DNA of 64,000 bases from Flavobacterium hydrocarbonoxydans (GCF_009789235.1 NZ_WSTB01000001.1:706062-770061); one strand, 5' to 3'. Positions 36,643 to 44,902 are shown, numbered from the stretch's first letter. Numbers and translations are program-made. The notes: generated by a model from the letters alone, not told the origin.

Positions 36643-36780
36643 TTAAACACATAGAAACATAGCTCCTAAGATTGGATAAAGACGTTTCACTTGCATAAAA
36701 ACACATAGCTATGTGTGAGAAACATGTTTCTTTTTACAACCTTTTTCAAAGTCAAAAAACTATGATTTCTATGTGTTTAA
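36643..36780. repeat. ACACATAG palindromic repeat, copy between nirB and nirD
   Basis: Outer arms TTAAACACATAGAAACATAG and CTATGATTTCTATGTGTTTA enclose a perfect 16-bp palindrome ACACATAGCTATGTGT at 36701-36716. Further copies are at 38046-38186 and nested at 23052-23192. The hairpin sits in the transcribed spacer. Confidence 0.85.
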
Positions 36781-36908
36781 ATTCAGCTCCAAAAAAAGAA
36801 AAAAATCAAAACGTTTGCTGTCCTTCTTACCCTCTTTTTTACTGCGCCATCAAACTCTCTTGATTGTAAAAAGAGGGATAAGAAACAGAAACACAAAAGT
36901 ATCATACC

Positions 36909-37286
36909 ATGGAAGAAATCTTAAATCAATACGAAACGGTACATCCGAACGATGCCAAAATATGGTTCAAAGCTGGAAAAATAAGTGATTTTCCAACCAA
37001 CCGTGGTGGCTGCATTAAATACAAAAACAAACAAATTGCCATTTTTAATTTTACGCGCCGTAACGAATGGTACGCTTGTCAAAATGCCTGTCCGCATAAA
37101 ATGGAAATGGTTCTGGCAAGAGGAATGACGGGTTCTGCGGATGATATTCCTAAAATTGCCTGCCCAATGCACAAAAAAACCTTCTCATTAGTAGATGGTT
37201 CTAACCTTAACGGAGAGGATTATAAAATTGCAACCTATCCTATAAAAGTGGTTGAAGACGAAGTTTTTGTTGGGTTTCTGGATTAG
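36909..37286 (+). CDS. nirD: Nitrite reductase small subunit, Rieske-type
   Basis: A 125-residue Rieske-fold protein. AIFNFTRRNEWYACQNACPH and IACPMHKKTFSLVDG supply Cys-Pro-His and Cys-x2-His pairs that could bind a [2Fe-2S] cluster. The loop between the pairs is about 21 residues, a little longer than in ordinary Rieske proteins. It partners NirB. I chose ATG 36909 because the domain starts shortly after; an overlapping open frame from 36773 has no domain match. Confidence 0.92.
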   Translation: MEEILNQYETVHPNDAKIWFKAGKISDFPTNRGGCIKYKNKQIAIFNFTRRNEWYACQNACPHKMEMVLARGMTGSADDIPKIACPMHKKTFSLVDGSNLNGEDYKIATYPIKVVEDEVFVGFLD

Positions 37287-37291
37287 AAAAA

Positions 37292-37389
37292 AAAATGTAA
37301 AATGTAAAATGTGTGATGTAAAATGTGAGATGTAAGATGTGAATTGTGAAAGATCAGTTACTTTTTACTTTTTACAATTCACATTTCAC
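37292..37389. repeat. AAATGTAAAATGTGA-type degenerate repeat
   Basis: Tandem short units (AAAATGT, GTGATGT, GAGATGT, AGATGTGAATTGTGAAA) are followed by the complementary TTTACAATTCACATTTCAC. A similar element lies at 40041-40147 and a half copy at 61418-61455. It separates nirD from the DUF4202 gene. Confidence 0.6.
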
Positions 37390-37412
37390 TATTAGCTTTC
37401 TTCTAATTTCCG

Positions 37413-37420
37413 TATCTTTG
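37413..37420 (+). promoter_or_regulatory. -7 box before DUF4202 gene
   Basis: TATCTTTG matches TAnnTTTG and lies 20 bp before the ATG at 37441. No TTTG at the -33 distance is evident and the island palindrome is absent. Confidence 0.5.
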
Positions 37421-37440
37421 AAATCTATATTTCCATAAAA

Positions 37441-38025
37441 ATGAACACACCTTTTCAAAAAGCCAGCGAGTGGATTGATGCCGAAAATGCACAAGATCCC
37501 AACATCGAAATAGACCAAAACACTGAGTATCCAAAAGAGCTATTGTACTCGAACAGAATGTACGAAAAGCTGATGCAATTTGCTCCGGAAGCTTCGGAAG
37601 AAGTGAAGATTGCAGCAAAAGCACAACATATCTGTCGTTGGAAAGTAGCACGCGAATCGTATCCAATGGATCGTGTGGGGTATTTGAAATGGAGAGAAGA
37701 ACTTAAAAAATTTCATGCTAGAACTACAGCTGAAATTCTGGAAAAAGCAGGCTATGATCAAACTTTTATTGATCGTGTTTCTTTTTTAATCGAAAAGAAA
37801 TTACTTAAAAAAGATGCCGAAACCCAACTCTTAGAAGATGTTATTTGTCTGGTATTTTTGGATTATTACTTAGAGCCATTTGTACAAAAACACGACGAGG
37901 AAAAATTAAAAAACATCATCAAAAAAACCTGGGATAAAATGTCTGACAATGGGCATCAGGAAGCTTTGAAAATCAAGTATTCAGAAGAAAATCTTAACTT
38001 AATAAAAGCATCTTTAGGATTATAA
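37441..38025 (+). CDS. DUF4202 protein
   Basis: A 194-residue, mostly helical cytoplasmic protein. The start FQKASEWIDAENAQDPN, the central HICRWKVARESYPMDRVGYL with KWREELKKFHA, and EDVICLVFLDYYLEPFVQKH fit DUF4202. Its His, Asp and Glu residues in helices (AQHICRW, DVICLVFL) hint at an HD-like metal site, but this is only an impression. DUF4202 genes often accompany nitrite or nitrate assimilation genes, as here between nirBD and the nitrate sensor. The role is unknown. Confidence 0.82.
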   Translation: MNTPFQKASEWIDAENAQDPNIEIDQNTEYPKELLYSNRMYEKLMQFAPEASEEVKIAAKAQHICRWKVARESYPMDRVGYLKWREELKKFHARTTAEILEKAGYDQTFIDRVSFLIEKKLLKKDAETQLLEDVICLVFLDYYLEPFVQKHDEEKLKNIIKKTWDKMSDNGHQEALKIKYSEENLNLIKASLGL

Positions 38026-38045
38026 ATAAACCCATTGCGTAATTG

Positions 38046-38186
38046 TTTTAACACATAGAAAACATAGCTTATTGAACTCAAAAAAAGGCGTTTCACTTAC
38101 ATCAAAACACATAGCTATGTGTGAGAAACTAGTTTCTTTTTACAACCTTTTTTAGATAAAAAAAACTATGTTTTCTATGTGTTTAA
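38046..38186. repeat. ACACATAG palindromic repeat, copy before NarX-like kinase
   Basis: TTTTAACACATAGAAAACATAG and CTATGTTTTCTATGTGTTTA form the outer arms. ACACATAGCTATGTGT at 38107-38122 is the central palindrome. Interior text such as AAGGCGTTTCACTTACATCA and TTTCTTTTTACAACC is shared with the copy at 36643. Confidence 0.85.
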
Positions 38187-38233
38187 TTACATTTTTATTT
38201 ATTACACCCAATGGTTATTAATAAATTACTTAA

Positions 38234-40039
38234 ATGAAAAAAAGCAATCAGGAAGTTGCAGACAAAATTACTTTCAAAAATTTACGCCGCTTGTATTTTT
38301 TTGCACTCTGGACTATTGCTATTACGGTCATTTTAAGTCAGATTTTAATTCAGTACAACTTAAATCAGCAGCTTAGCGATTCGAAAATTATCAATATTTC
38401 CGGAAAACAAAGAATGCTGAGCCAGCGAATTGCCAAGGAAGTGCTGATTCTGAATTTTGTTGCTGACAAAGCCGAATCCAAACAGATTTTGCATCTGAAA
38501 AATATTGTCTCTCTTTGGAAAACCAATCAGAATGCTCTGGAAAATGGCAGTGCTGTTTTGGGTTTTCCGAAAGAAAAAAGTCCTGAACTTTCGAAATTAT
38601 ATCTTGAGATCAATCCGGTTTTTTCTAAAATCGTCACTACAACCGATTTGTTTTTACTGAATTTAGAACAAAAAAAGAATCTCGCTGACAATTCTGAGTT
38701 AGTCAAAATCATTCTCCAAAACGAAGGTGTCTTTCTGTCGAAAATGAATCAGATTGTGAGTCAGTACGACAAAGAAGCACATGAAAAAGTTACCGAACAA
38801 CGCCAAATAGAATACTGGATTTTCGCCTTTACCCTACTCGTTTTATTGCTGGAATTCTTATTCATTTTTAAACCTACCAACAAAAAAGTCGAAAAGCTTA
38901 TTTCGAAACTTTTATCATCAGAAAAGAAAGCTTTAAAACTCGCTTATGACACTGAAATCATTAGTGAAATCAAAGAAAACTCGGTAAAAGAATTAAAATC
39001 TCTGAATTACGCCATGGAAAATACGCTGCTTTATAGCCGTATTGCGCCCGATGGCTCGATCATTCATATAGGAGAAAAATTTGCAAAACTCCTGAACTAT
39101 ACTAAGTTTTCATCTAATAAAAAATTCTCAGAAGTTTTGACTACCGATGAGAAAGAGCAAATTAATATCGATAGAATTCTTTTTGAAAAACAAAGAAGTG
39201 GCTGGCAGGGCGAAATTAAAATCATCAACAAAGAAGATCAGACGATTTGGCTTGATTTATCGATGGTTCCGGTTATGATAAAAAAAGGTGAATTAGAGCT
39301 TTTAATTGTTTGCTTTAACATTACCGAACGCAAAAAAGCACAACGCGAAGTCGAACGCCTGAACATCGAGAACAGTACCGAAAAAATCAATCAGCAGAAG
39401 ATTATTTCGAGTAAAATTGTCGAGAATCAGGAGAACGAACAAAACAGAATTGCCAAAGAAATTCACGACGGAATTGGGCAAATGCTCACCGGCCTTAAGT
39501 TTAGTCTGGAAAGCATCAATCTGGATGACAAGGAAAAAGCTGCCGTAAAAATCGAATATTTAAAGAAACTTTCACTCGATATTATCAAAGGGGTCCGTAC
39601 GGCAACTTTCAACCTGATGCCACCGGAATTGAGCGATCATGGCATTGTTTCCTCGATTACTAAACTAACTCAGGAACTCTCGAAACTGACCGGAAAAGAG
39701 ATTCTGTTTTACAATAAAACCGATTTTGATCAGCGCCTGGATTCTCTTATCGAAATCAATATTTACCGACTAACGCAGGAAGCCATTAACAACGCCATAA
39801 AATACGCCGAATCTTCGCATATTATTGTACAGCTTTCGCATAGCGAAACCTTGCTAAGCATCATCATTGACGACAACGGAAAAGGTTTTGATAAACACGC
39901 AGTCGATAAAAAACGCAACAGCGAATCCGGAATGGGTTTGTTGTTTATGAAAGAAAGAATTCAGTACATCAACGGCCGCGTTTTTATCAACTCGATTCCT
40001 GGTGAAGGCACGAGAATTACTTTTAACATTCCCCTATAA
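38234..40039 (+). CDS. NarX-like nitrate/nitrite sensor histidine kinase
   Basis: A 601-residue membrane kinase. A first membrane segment (about 20-40) and a second (about 197-215) enclose a periplasmic PilJ/NarX-type helical domain containing KIINISGKQRMLSQRIAKEV, similar to the nitrate-binding P-box region. A PAS-like domain follows (about 265-380, IIHIGEKFAKLLNYTKFSSN). The HisKA_3 motif is RIAKEIHDGIGQMLTGLKFS with His411, and the ATPase shows NNAIKYAESSHIIVQLS and IDDNGKGFD. It should sense nitrate or nitrite outside the inner membrane and phosphorylate the NarL-like regulator downstream. The sensor role is inferred from family and position. Confidence 0.88.
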   Translation: MKKSNQEVADKITFKNLRRLYFFALWTIAITVILSQILIQYNLNQQLSDSKIINISGKQRMLSQRIAKEVLILNFVADKAESKQILHLKNIVSLWKTNQNALENGSAVLGFPKEKSPELSKLYLEINPVFSKIVTTTDLFLLNLEQKKNLADNSELVKIILQNEGVFLSKMNQIVSQYDKEAHEKVTEQRQIEYWIFAFTLLVLLLEFLFIFKPTNKKVEKLISKLLSSEKKALKLAYDTEIISEIKENSVKELKSLNYAMENTLLYSRIAPDGSIIHIGEKFAKLLNYTKFSSNKKFSEVLTTDEKEQINIDRILFEKQRSGWQGEIKIINKEDQTIWLDLSMVPVMIKKGELELLIVCFNITERKKAQREVERLNIENSTEKINQQKIISSKIVENQENEQNRIAKEIHDGIGQMLTGLKFSLESINLDDKEKAAVKIEYLKKLSLDIIKGVRTATFNLMPPELSDHGIVSSITKLTQELSKLTGKEILFYNKTDFDQRLDSLIEINIYRLTQEAINNAIKYAESSHIIVQLSHSETLLSIIIDDNGKGFDKHAVDKKRNSESGMGLLFMKERIQYINGRVFINSIPGEGTRITFNIPL

Positions 40040-40040
40040 A

Positions 40041-40147
40041 GTAAAATGTTTTTAGTAAAATGTGAAATGTTGTAACTCTTATTTAATAAATAAACTACTC
40101 CGTTTTGGCATTTCACACTTTTTACATTTTACATCTTACATTTTTTA
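40041..40147. repeat. AAATGTAAAATGTGA-type repeat between kinase and regulator
   Basis: GTAAAATG and GTAAAATGTGAAATGT on the left are matched by CATTTCACACTTTTTACATT and TTACATCTTACATTTT on the right. It is related to the element at 37292. Confidence 0.55.
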
Positions 40148-40220
40148 AAAATTACGTATCTTAGCCACATCGTTATAGATGAATATACGTAAAAACCCAG
40201 CATTTAAATTAAGTAAAAAT

Positions 40221-40880
40221 ATGAGTACTATTATTCGTGTGGTTCTGGCAGATGACCATGTATTTGTAAGAGACGGAATCAAATCTTTATTAGAAAACGA
40301 AGCAAACATAGAGGTTGTAGGCGAAGCTATTGATGGTGCCGATGCACTTGAGGTCGTGAATACTTACCAACCGGATTTACTTATAGTAGATATTCGTATG
40401 CCGAACCTTACCGGTATCGAAGTAGTAGAAAAACTTAGAAGCGATAATAATACGGTAAAAATCATCATGCTTTCGATGCACGAATCTGAAGAATACGTAT
40501 TAAAGTCTATAAAAGCCGGAGCCGACGGTTATTTACTGAAAGGTTCCAGCAAAGAAGAATTCTTGAAAGCCCTGCACACCGTTGCTGCAGGCGGAAAATA
40601 TTTTAGCGGAGACATTTCTTCAATCCTGATTGGACAATTAACCAGCACATCGGTGTCATTAGAGCCTAAGCAAAATTTAGGTGAAGAAATGATGATTACC
40701 AAACGTGAAAAAGAAATCCTGACCCTTTTATTATCCGGTAAAGGAAACAAAGAAATCGCTGAAGCCCTTGAAATCAGTAAGCGTACCGCTGAAGTGCATC
40801 GTTTTAATCTGATGAAAAAATTAAAAGTAAAGAACCTCATGGAACTTTCGAACAAAGCTACTGAGTATTCTTTATTATAA
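40221..40880 (+). CDS. NarL/LuxR-type response regulator
   Basis: A 219-residue regulator from ATG 40221 (MSTIIRVVLADDHVFVRDG); 14 upstream codons read into a region without domain features. The receiver carries DD at 11-12, the phosphoacceptor Asp57 in LLIVDIRMPN and the lysine in GYLLKGSSKEEF. The C-terminal LuxR helix-turn-helix is ITKREKEILTLLLSGKGNKE and IAEALEISKRTAEVHRFNLM. It is the partner of the NarX-like kinase and probably activates nitrate genes. No NarL heptamer pair could be assigned by eye. Confidence 0.92.
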   Translation: MSTIIRVVLADDHVFVRDGIKSLLENEANIEVVGEAIDGADALEVVNTYQPDLLIVDIRMPNLTGIEVVEKLRSDNNTVKIIMLSMHESEEYVLKSIKAGADGYLLKGSSKEEFLKALHTVAAGGKYFSGDISSILIGQLTSTSVSLEPKQNLGEEMMITKREKEILTLLLSGKGNKEIAEALEISKRTAEVHRFNLMKKLKVKNLMELSNKATEYSLL

Positions 40881-40883
40881 AAC

Positions 40884-40958
40884 TACGTATATTTACGTAA
40901 TTATTTTCTAAAAACTGCGAAAACGCAGTTTTTAACTACGCTATAGTACTTATTTTTG
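40884..40958 (+). promoter_or_regulatory. narK operators and -7 box
   Basis: TACGTATATTTACGTA (40884-40899) is close to the island palindrome. A second, weaker site TACGCTATAGTACTTA (40937-40952) ends on the first two bases of the -7 box TATTTTTG (40951-40958), the same arrangement as at nirB. The chosen narK ATG is 18 bp further on. Confidence 0.6.
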
Positions 40959-40976
40959 TTTAAAAATATAAGTATT

Positions 40977-42455
40977 ATGAAAACGACAAACCCACTATCG
41001 CAATCACACAAAATTTTAGTTCTTAACACACTGGCCTTTACAGTTTGTTTTGCCTGCTGGACCTTAAACGGAGTTTTGGTTACCTTTTTAGTAGATAACG
41101 GAATTTTTCACTGGAGTGTCGTACAAGTAGGATGGCTGCTCGGAATTCCGATTTTGACAGGTTCGATTATGCGTTTGCCTATTGGAATCCTAACCGATAA
41201 ATTTGGCGGGAAATATGTGTTTTCGCTTTTGCTCCTGCTCTGTTCGATTCCGCTGTTTTTATTACCGTTTGCCGATAGTTTTTTTACGTTTGCTGTATTA
41301 AGCTTTTTATTTGGAATGGTCGGAACGAGTTTTGCTGTCGGGATAGGATATACGTCTATCTGGTACCCTAAAGAATGGCAGGGCCGTGCTTTGGGAATCT
41401 TCGGAATGGGGAATGCCGGAGCCGCCATCACCACGTTTTTAGCTCCTTCCTTATTAAATCATTTTGCTGTTGAAGATCCTCAAAACGGCTGGAAAATTCT
41501 TCCTGTTATTTACGGAATTGCCTTAGTGATTATTGGAATTGCTTTTTTAATTTTCGCTAAAAACAAAAAGATAGAGAACAATACCAAAACCGTTTCTCAA
41601 ATGCTGGGCTCACTAAAATCGGCTCGTGTATGGCGTTTTGGAGCTTATTATTTCTTAGTTTTTGGCTGTTTTGTGGCTTACTCTCAATGGTTACTACCCA
41701 ACTTTATGAACGTATATCAAACAAGTCTGGTCATGGGCGGATTGTTTGCGACCATGTTTAGTTTGCCATCAGGCGTTATCAGAGCGTTTGGCGGTTATTT
41801 ATCAGACAAATTTGGAGCCCGAAAAGTAATGTACTGGGTATTGAGTTCATCTGTAGTGCTGAGCGCTTTGTTGATGATTCCGAAAATGGAAATCACTACC
41901 ACAGGACCTGGCGTTTTAGCTACCAAAAAAGGTACGATAACTTCGGTTTCGAATCAAAATATTACAATTGGAGAGACGGATTTTGCGGTTGCTCAAAAAG
42001 AAGAGCACATTTCTGAAAACAATATTTTTCCAACTAAAACCTCCTGGCAACAAGTGGTTGTCGAACAAAATCAGCCCGTAAAGAAAAAAGAATTACTTGC
42101 CAAGGGAATCACCGTCATAAAGTTTGATGCCAATATGTGGGTTTTTCTGGTATTGGTTATTTTGATCGGAATTTCATGGGGAATTGGCAAAGCGGCGGTT
42201 TACAAACACATTCCGGAATATTTCCCGACCGAAGTAGGTGTTGTAGGCGGAATGGTAGGAATGATAGGCGGTTTGGGCGGTTTCTTCGGCCCTATTATCT
42301 TCGGTTATTTGCTAACTGCCACCGGAATCTGGTCAAGTTCCTGGATTTTTATTTTGATATTCTCCGCGGTTTGCCTGATCTGGATGCATTATACGATTAC
42401 CAGAATCATGAACGAAAAACAACCTGTTTTGGCGCGCGTTATTGACAGACATTAG
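40977..42455 (+). CDS. narK: NarK-family nitrate/nitrite MFS transporter with extra periplasmic domain
   Basis: A 492-residue, 12-segment transporter from ATG 40977 (MKTTNPLSQSHKI). The nitrate signatures are GIFGMGNAGAAITTFLAPS in segment 5 and GGMVGMIGGLGGFFGP in segment 11; MFS loops appear as TDKFGGK and SDKFGARK. It moves nitrate in and/or nitrite out across the inner membrane. Between segments 9 and 10, residues about 304-383 form an insert that by topology is periplasmic, with GTITSVSNQNITIGETDF and VVVEQNQPVKKKELLAKGIT. The latter looks like a lipoyl/HlyD-type hairpin. A 21-bp tandem array starts 7 bp after the stop. Confidence 0.92.
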   Translation: MKTTNPLSQSHKILVLNTLAFTVCFACWTLNGVLVTFLVDNGIFHWSVVQVGWLLGIPILTGSIMRLPIGILTDKFGGKYVFSLLLLLCSIPLFLLPFADSFFTFAVLSFLFGMVGTSFAVGIGYTSIWYPKEWQGRALGIFGMGNAGAAITTFLAPSLLNHFAVEDPQNGWKILPVIYGIALVIIGIAFLIFAKNKKIENNTKTVSQMLGSLKSARVWRFGAYYFLVFGCFVAYSQWLLPNFMNVYQTSLVMGGLFATMFSLPSGVIRAFGGYLSDKFGARKVMYWVLSSSVVLSALLMIPKMEITTTGPGVLATKKGTITSVSNQNITIGETDFAVAQKEEHISENNIFPTKTSWQQVVVEQNQPVKKKELLAKGITVIKFDANMWVFLVLVILIGISWGIGKAAVYKHIPEYFPTEVGVVGGMVGMIGGLGGFFGPIIFGYLLTATGIWSSSWIFILIFSAVCLIWMHYTITRIMNEKQPVLARVIDRH

Positions 42456-42462
42456 AAAACGT

Positions 42463-42727
42463 CAAATTTGACGTCAGCGATGCCAAATTTGACGTCAGCG
42501 ATGCCAAATTTGACGTCAGCGATGCCAAATTTGACGTCAGCGACGTCAAACTTGACGTCAACGATGCCAAATTTGACGTCAGGGATGTCAAATTTGACGT
42601 CAACGATGCCAAATTTGACGTCAGAGATGCCAAATTTGACGTCAGAGATGCCAAATTTGACGTCAGAGATGCCAAATTTGACGTCAGAGATGCCAAATTT
42701 GACGTCAGAGACGTCAAATTTGACGTT
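42463..42727. repeat. 21-bp tandem repeat array (12 full copies plus a partial)
   Basis: Each unit is CAAATTTGACGTCA followed by a 7-base variable part. Units 1-3 end GCGATGC, unit 4 GCGACGT, units 5-7 ACGATGC, GGGATGT and ACGATGC, units 8-11 GAGATGC and unit 12 GAGACGT. Unit 5 has one change (AAACTT). A thirteenth partial unit ends GACGTT. The units contain TTTGACGTCA palindromes, so the transcript could form many alternative hairpins. Because 21 is a multiple of three, several frames stay open on both strands; these are not evidence for genes. No spacers of unique sequence occur, so it is not a CRISPR. Confidence 0.97.
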
Positions 42728-42837
42728 CTGGCTACTTAATACAATCATTTATTTCATTAACCTATAATTTTTAATTTTCTAGTTAATTTAATTTCGGCGA
42801 AAGCCAAAAAACTATTCTAATTCTCTGTACTTAAAGA

Positions 42838-42870
42838 AGAGCTTCTGATTGATTTCAGGGGCTCTTTTTG
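42838..42870 (+). terminator. Probable terminator downstream of narK and the array
   Basis: AGAGCTTCTGA pairs with TCAGGGGCTCT (two G-T pairs) around a short loop, followed by TTTTT. Confidence 0.65.
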
Positions 42871-42928
42871 TGTTTTAAAATGGTTATATTTGAGAATACT
42901 ATTCAACCAGATTTTAATTAGATATACA

Positions 42929-43303
42929 ATGCTGAATCCGTTTGCAAAATCTTTCATTATAATGTTAGTTTCCACTCAATCACACTTCGCCCAAAAGTAC
43001 AATCCAAAGTTAGTTGCAAAGGATGTTGAATTAAATTTTGCAGATACACCATTGCGAGGTATTGAAAACATAGAAACAATTTACTACGTAGAAAATGATT
43101 TACAGACTGTCTCTGCTTACCAAAACAACATATTGCAGTGGCAAACAAATGTTATTTTAGTTTGCGGAAAACCAACTGTTGGAAAGCCTGAAATAAGATA
43201 TATAAAATATGAAAAAACTACATTACTAATCGTTTCTGGTAAACATAGTTATGCCGAAATTGACATAATAAATGGTAAAACAACCTGTAAAGGTTCAGAT
43301 TAA
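42929..43303 (+). CDS. Hypothetical secreted protein
   Basis: A 124-residue protein from ATG 42929 (MLNPFAKSFIIMLVSTQSHF with AQK), which gives a plausible signal peptide; an upstream Met at 42890 adds 13 residues without support. The remainder is predicted mostly beta (IETIYYVENDLQTVSAYQNN, NVILVCGKPTVGKPEIRYIK, TTLLIVSGKHSYAEIDIING). I do not recognise a family. It lies 31 bp before the EEP gene on the same strand and shows no visible tie to nitrate metabolism. Confidence 0.6.
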   Translation: MLNPFAKSFIIMLVSTQSHFAQKYNPKLVAKDVELNFADTPLRGIENIETIYYVENDLQTVSAYQNNILQWQTNVILVCGKPTVGKPEIRYIKYEKTTLLIVSGKHSYAEIDIINGKTTCKGSD

Positions 43304-43333
43304 AACTATTATTTTATTCCATAATTTTATCCG

Positions 43334-44047
43334 ATGAAAATCATAACCTGGAATTGTAATATGGCATTCAGAAAAAAGGCTGCATTTATTTTAGCCTATG
43401 ATCCTGATATTGCCGTAATTTCAGAATGTGAAAATCCTGAAAAACTCCAATTTCCAACCGGAACAAAACTCCCAACCGACATTCTTTGGTATGGTGCAAA
43501 TCCGAACAAAGGTCTTGGTATTTTTTCATATAGTGATTATAAGTTTCAGTTACTTGACTGTCATAATCCAAATTTCAAAAACATCTTACCAATAGCGGTA
43601 ACAGGCGGAAAAATTGATTTTATATTATTTGCCATTTGGGCCAATAACCCGCAGGATAAAGAGGGAGCTTATGTAACGCAGGTTTGGAAAGCTATTAATT
43701 ATTATGAATCTCTACTATCCGAAAACAAAACAATTTTGATAGGCGATTTTAACAGCAATACCATTTGGGACAAACCCCGAAGAGAAGGAAATCATACGAC
43801 TGTAGTAAATAATTTAGCGGCAAAAAATATTTTTAGTACTTATCATAAATACTACAATCAAAATCAAGGTGAAGAAAAGCACCCAACTTTGTATATGTAT
43901 CGTCACGAAAATAAACCGTATCATATTGATTATTGTTTTGCATCGAATGATTTTATCGAAATTTTAGAAAGTGTCGAAATAGGAACCTATCAGGACTGGA
44001 CAAAATACAGCGACCATAAACCTTTGATAGTCAAATTTAATTTATAA
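43334..44047 (+). CDS. Endonuclease/exonuclease/phosphatase (EEP) family protein
   Basis: A 237-residue protein. EEP catalytic segments appear in order: MKIITWNCNMAFRKKAAFIL with the metal-binding Asn, DIAVISECENP with Glu, LIGDFNSNTIWD with Asp and Asn, and YSDHKPLIVKF with the Asp-His pair. The family includes exonuclease III-like and phosphodiesterase enzymes. There is no signal peptide, so it is cytoplasmic. The substrate is not predictable; some small EEP proteins like this are annotated as general phosphodiesterases. Confidence 0.88.
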   Translation: MKIITWNCNMAFRKKAAFILAYDPDIAVISECENPEKLQFPTGTKLPTDILWYGANPNKGLGIFSYSDYKFQLLDCHNPNFKNILPIAVTGGKIDFILFAIWANNPQDKEGAYVTQVWKAINYYESLLSENKTILIGDFNSNTIWDKPRREGNHTTVVNNLAAKNIFSTYHKYYNQNQGEEKHPTLYMYRHENKPYHIDYCFASNDFIEILESVEIGTYQDWTKYSDHKPLIVKFNL

Positions 44048-44052
44048 AAAAA

Positions 44053-44070
44053 GACGCACTGCGGTGCGTC
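44053..44070. terminator. Hairpin terminator / GACGCAC repeat
   Basis: GACGCAC-TGCG-GTGCGTC lies between the convergent EEP and ABC ATPase genes, with an A run before and CTCTAC after. The sequence also resembles a widely scattered flavobacterial hairpin repeat. Confidence 0.65.
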
Positions 44071-44095
44071 TCTACAATATCTCCATAAGAAGATT

Positions 44096-44902
44096 CTAAC
44101 TCTTATACACCATTCCCATATCTTCGATAGAAAATTTATCAGTTAATAAATGCAGTAATCGGTCTCTTAGGGCAATGTATTCCGGCATTTTTACGATTTC
44201 GATTTTGTTTCTGGGTCTTGGTAAATTTACTTCTACGATTTCTCTGATGGTTGACGCAGGACCGTTGTTAAGAACCACAATTCTATCCGATAAAAACAAG
44301 GCTTCTTCGATGTCGTGTGTAATCATGATGATGGTTTTTTCGCGGTTGTCTAAATTCCATAATTTTAAAACTTCGAGTTGCATTGAACCTTTTGTAAGCG
44401 CATCCAAAGCGCCAAAAGGCTCATCCAGAAGCAATACCCCAGGATTGATGGCAAAAGCTCTCGCAATGGCAACACGCTGTTTCATTCCGCCTGAAAGTTG
44501 ACCCGGTAATTTGTCTTTATGCTCGAAAAGATTAACCATTTTAAGGTTCTGTATCACGATTTCGTGTTTTTCTTTTTTAGAACATTTCATCACCGAATCA
44601 ACAGCCTGAAAAATATTTTCTTCGACAGTAAGCCAGGGCAAAAGCGAATAATTCTGAAACACGATGCCACGATCCGGACCCGGTCCTTTTATTTTCTGAT
44701 TCGCCAGTTCAACTGAACCTCCCGTTGGGGTCAGCATACCGCCAATAGCATTCATAATAGTCGATTTTCCGCAGCCTGAATGCCCGATAATCGAAATGAT
44801 TTCTCCTTTTTTTATTGATAAATTAATATCACGAACAGCGATGTATTTCCCTTTTGGAGTTGGGAATGCTATTTCCAGATTTTTTATTTCTAAATAACTC
44901 AT
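44096..44902 (-). CDS. Nitrate ABC transporter ATP-binding protein (NrtC/D type)
   Basis: A 268-residue ATPase. Walker A is GHSGCGKST (40-48), the Q-loop region IVFQNYSLLPWLTVEEN, the signature LSGGMKQRVAIARA, Walker B GVLLLDEPFGALD and the switch histidine in IIMITHDIEEALFLSD. The sequence fits the NrtCD/SsuB/TauB group; the linked permease and NrtA-like binding protein point to nitrate. It lies at the 3' end of the porin-binding protein-permease-ATPase gene order. It is a plain ATPase without the extra NrtC-type binding domain. Confidence 0.93.
   Translation of the reverse strand: MSYLEIKNLEIAFPTPKGKYIAVRDINLSIKKGEIISIIGHSGCGKSTIMNAIGGMLTPTGGSVELANQKIKGPGPDRGIVFQNYSLLPWLTVEENIFQAVDSVMKCSKKEKHEIVIQNLKMVNLFEHKDKLPGQLSGGMKQRVAIARAFAINPGVLLLDEPFGALDALTKGSMQLEVLKLWNLDNREKTIIMITHDIEEALFLSDRIVVLNNGPASTIREIVEVNLPRPRNKIEIVKMPEYIALRDRLLHLLTDKFSIEDMGMVYKS

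Noticed and set aside
36773..36988. Basic 71-codon frame before nirD
   Set aside because: It starts inside the ACACATAG repeat, overlaps nirD out of frame, and has no domain.
42463..42727. CRISPR array
   Set aside because: Units are contiguous with no unique spacers and no cas genes are in the window.
42439..42767. Open frames of 92-99 codons on both strands with a repeating seven-residue peptide
   Set aside because: The 21-bp array keeps several frames open by arithmetic alone. No start context, signal or non-repeat domain supports a protein.
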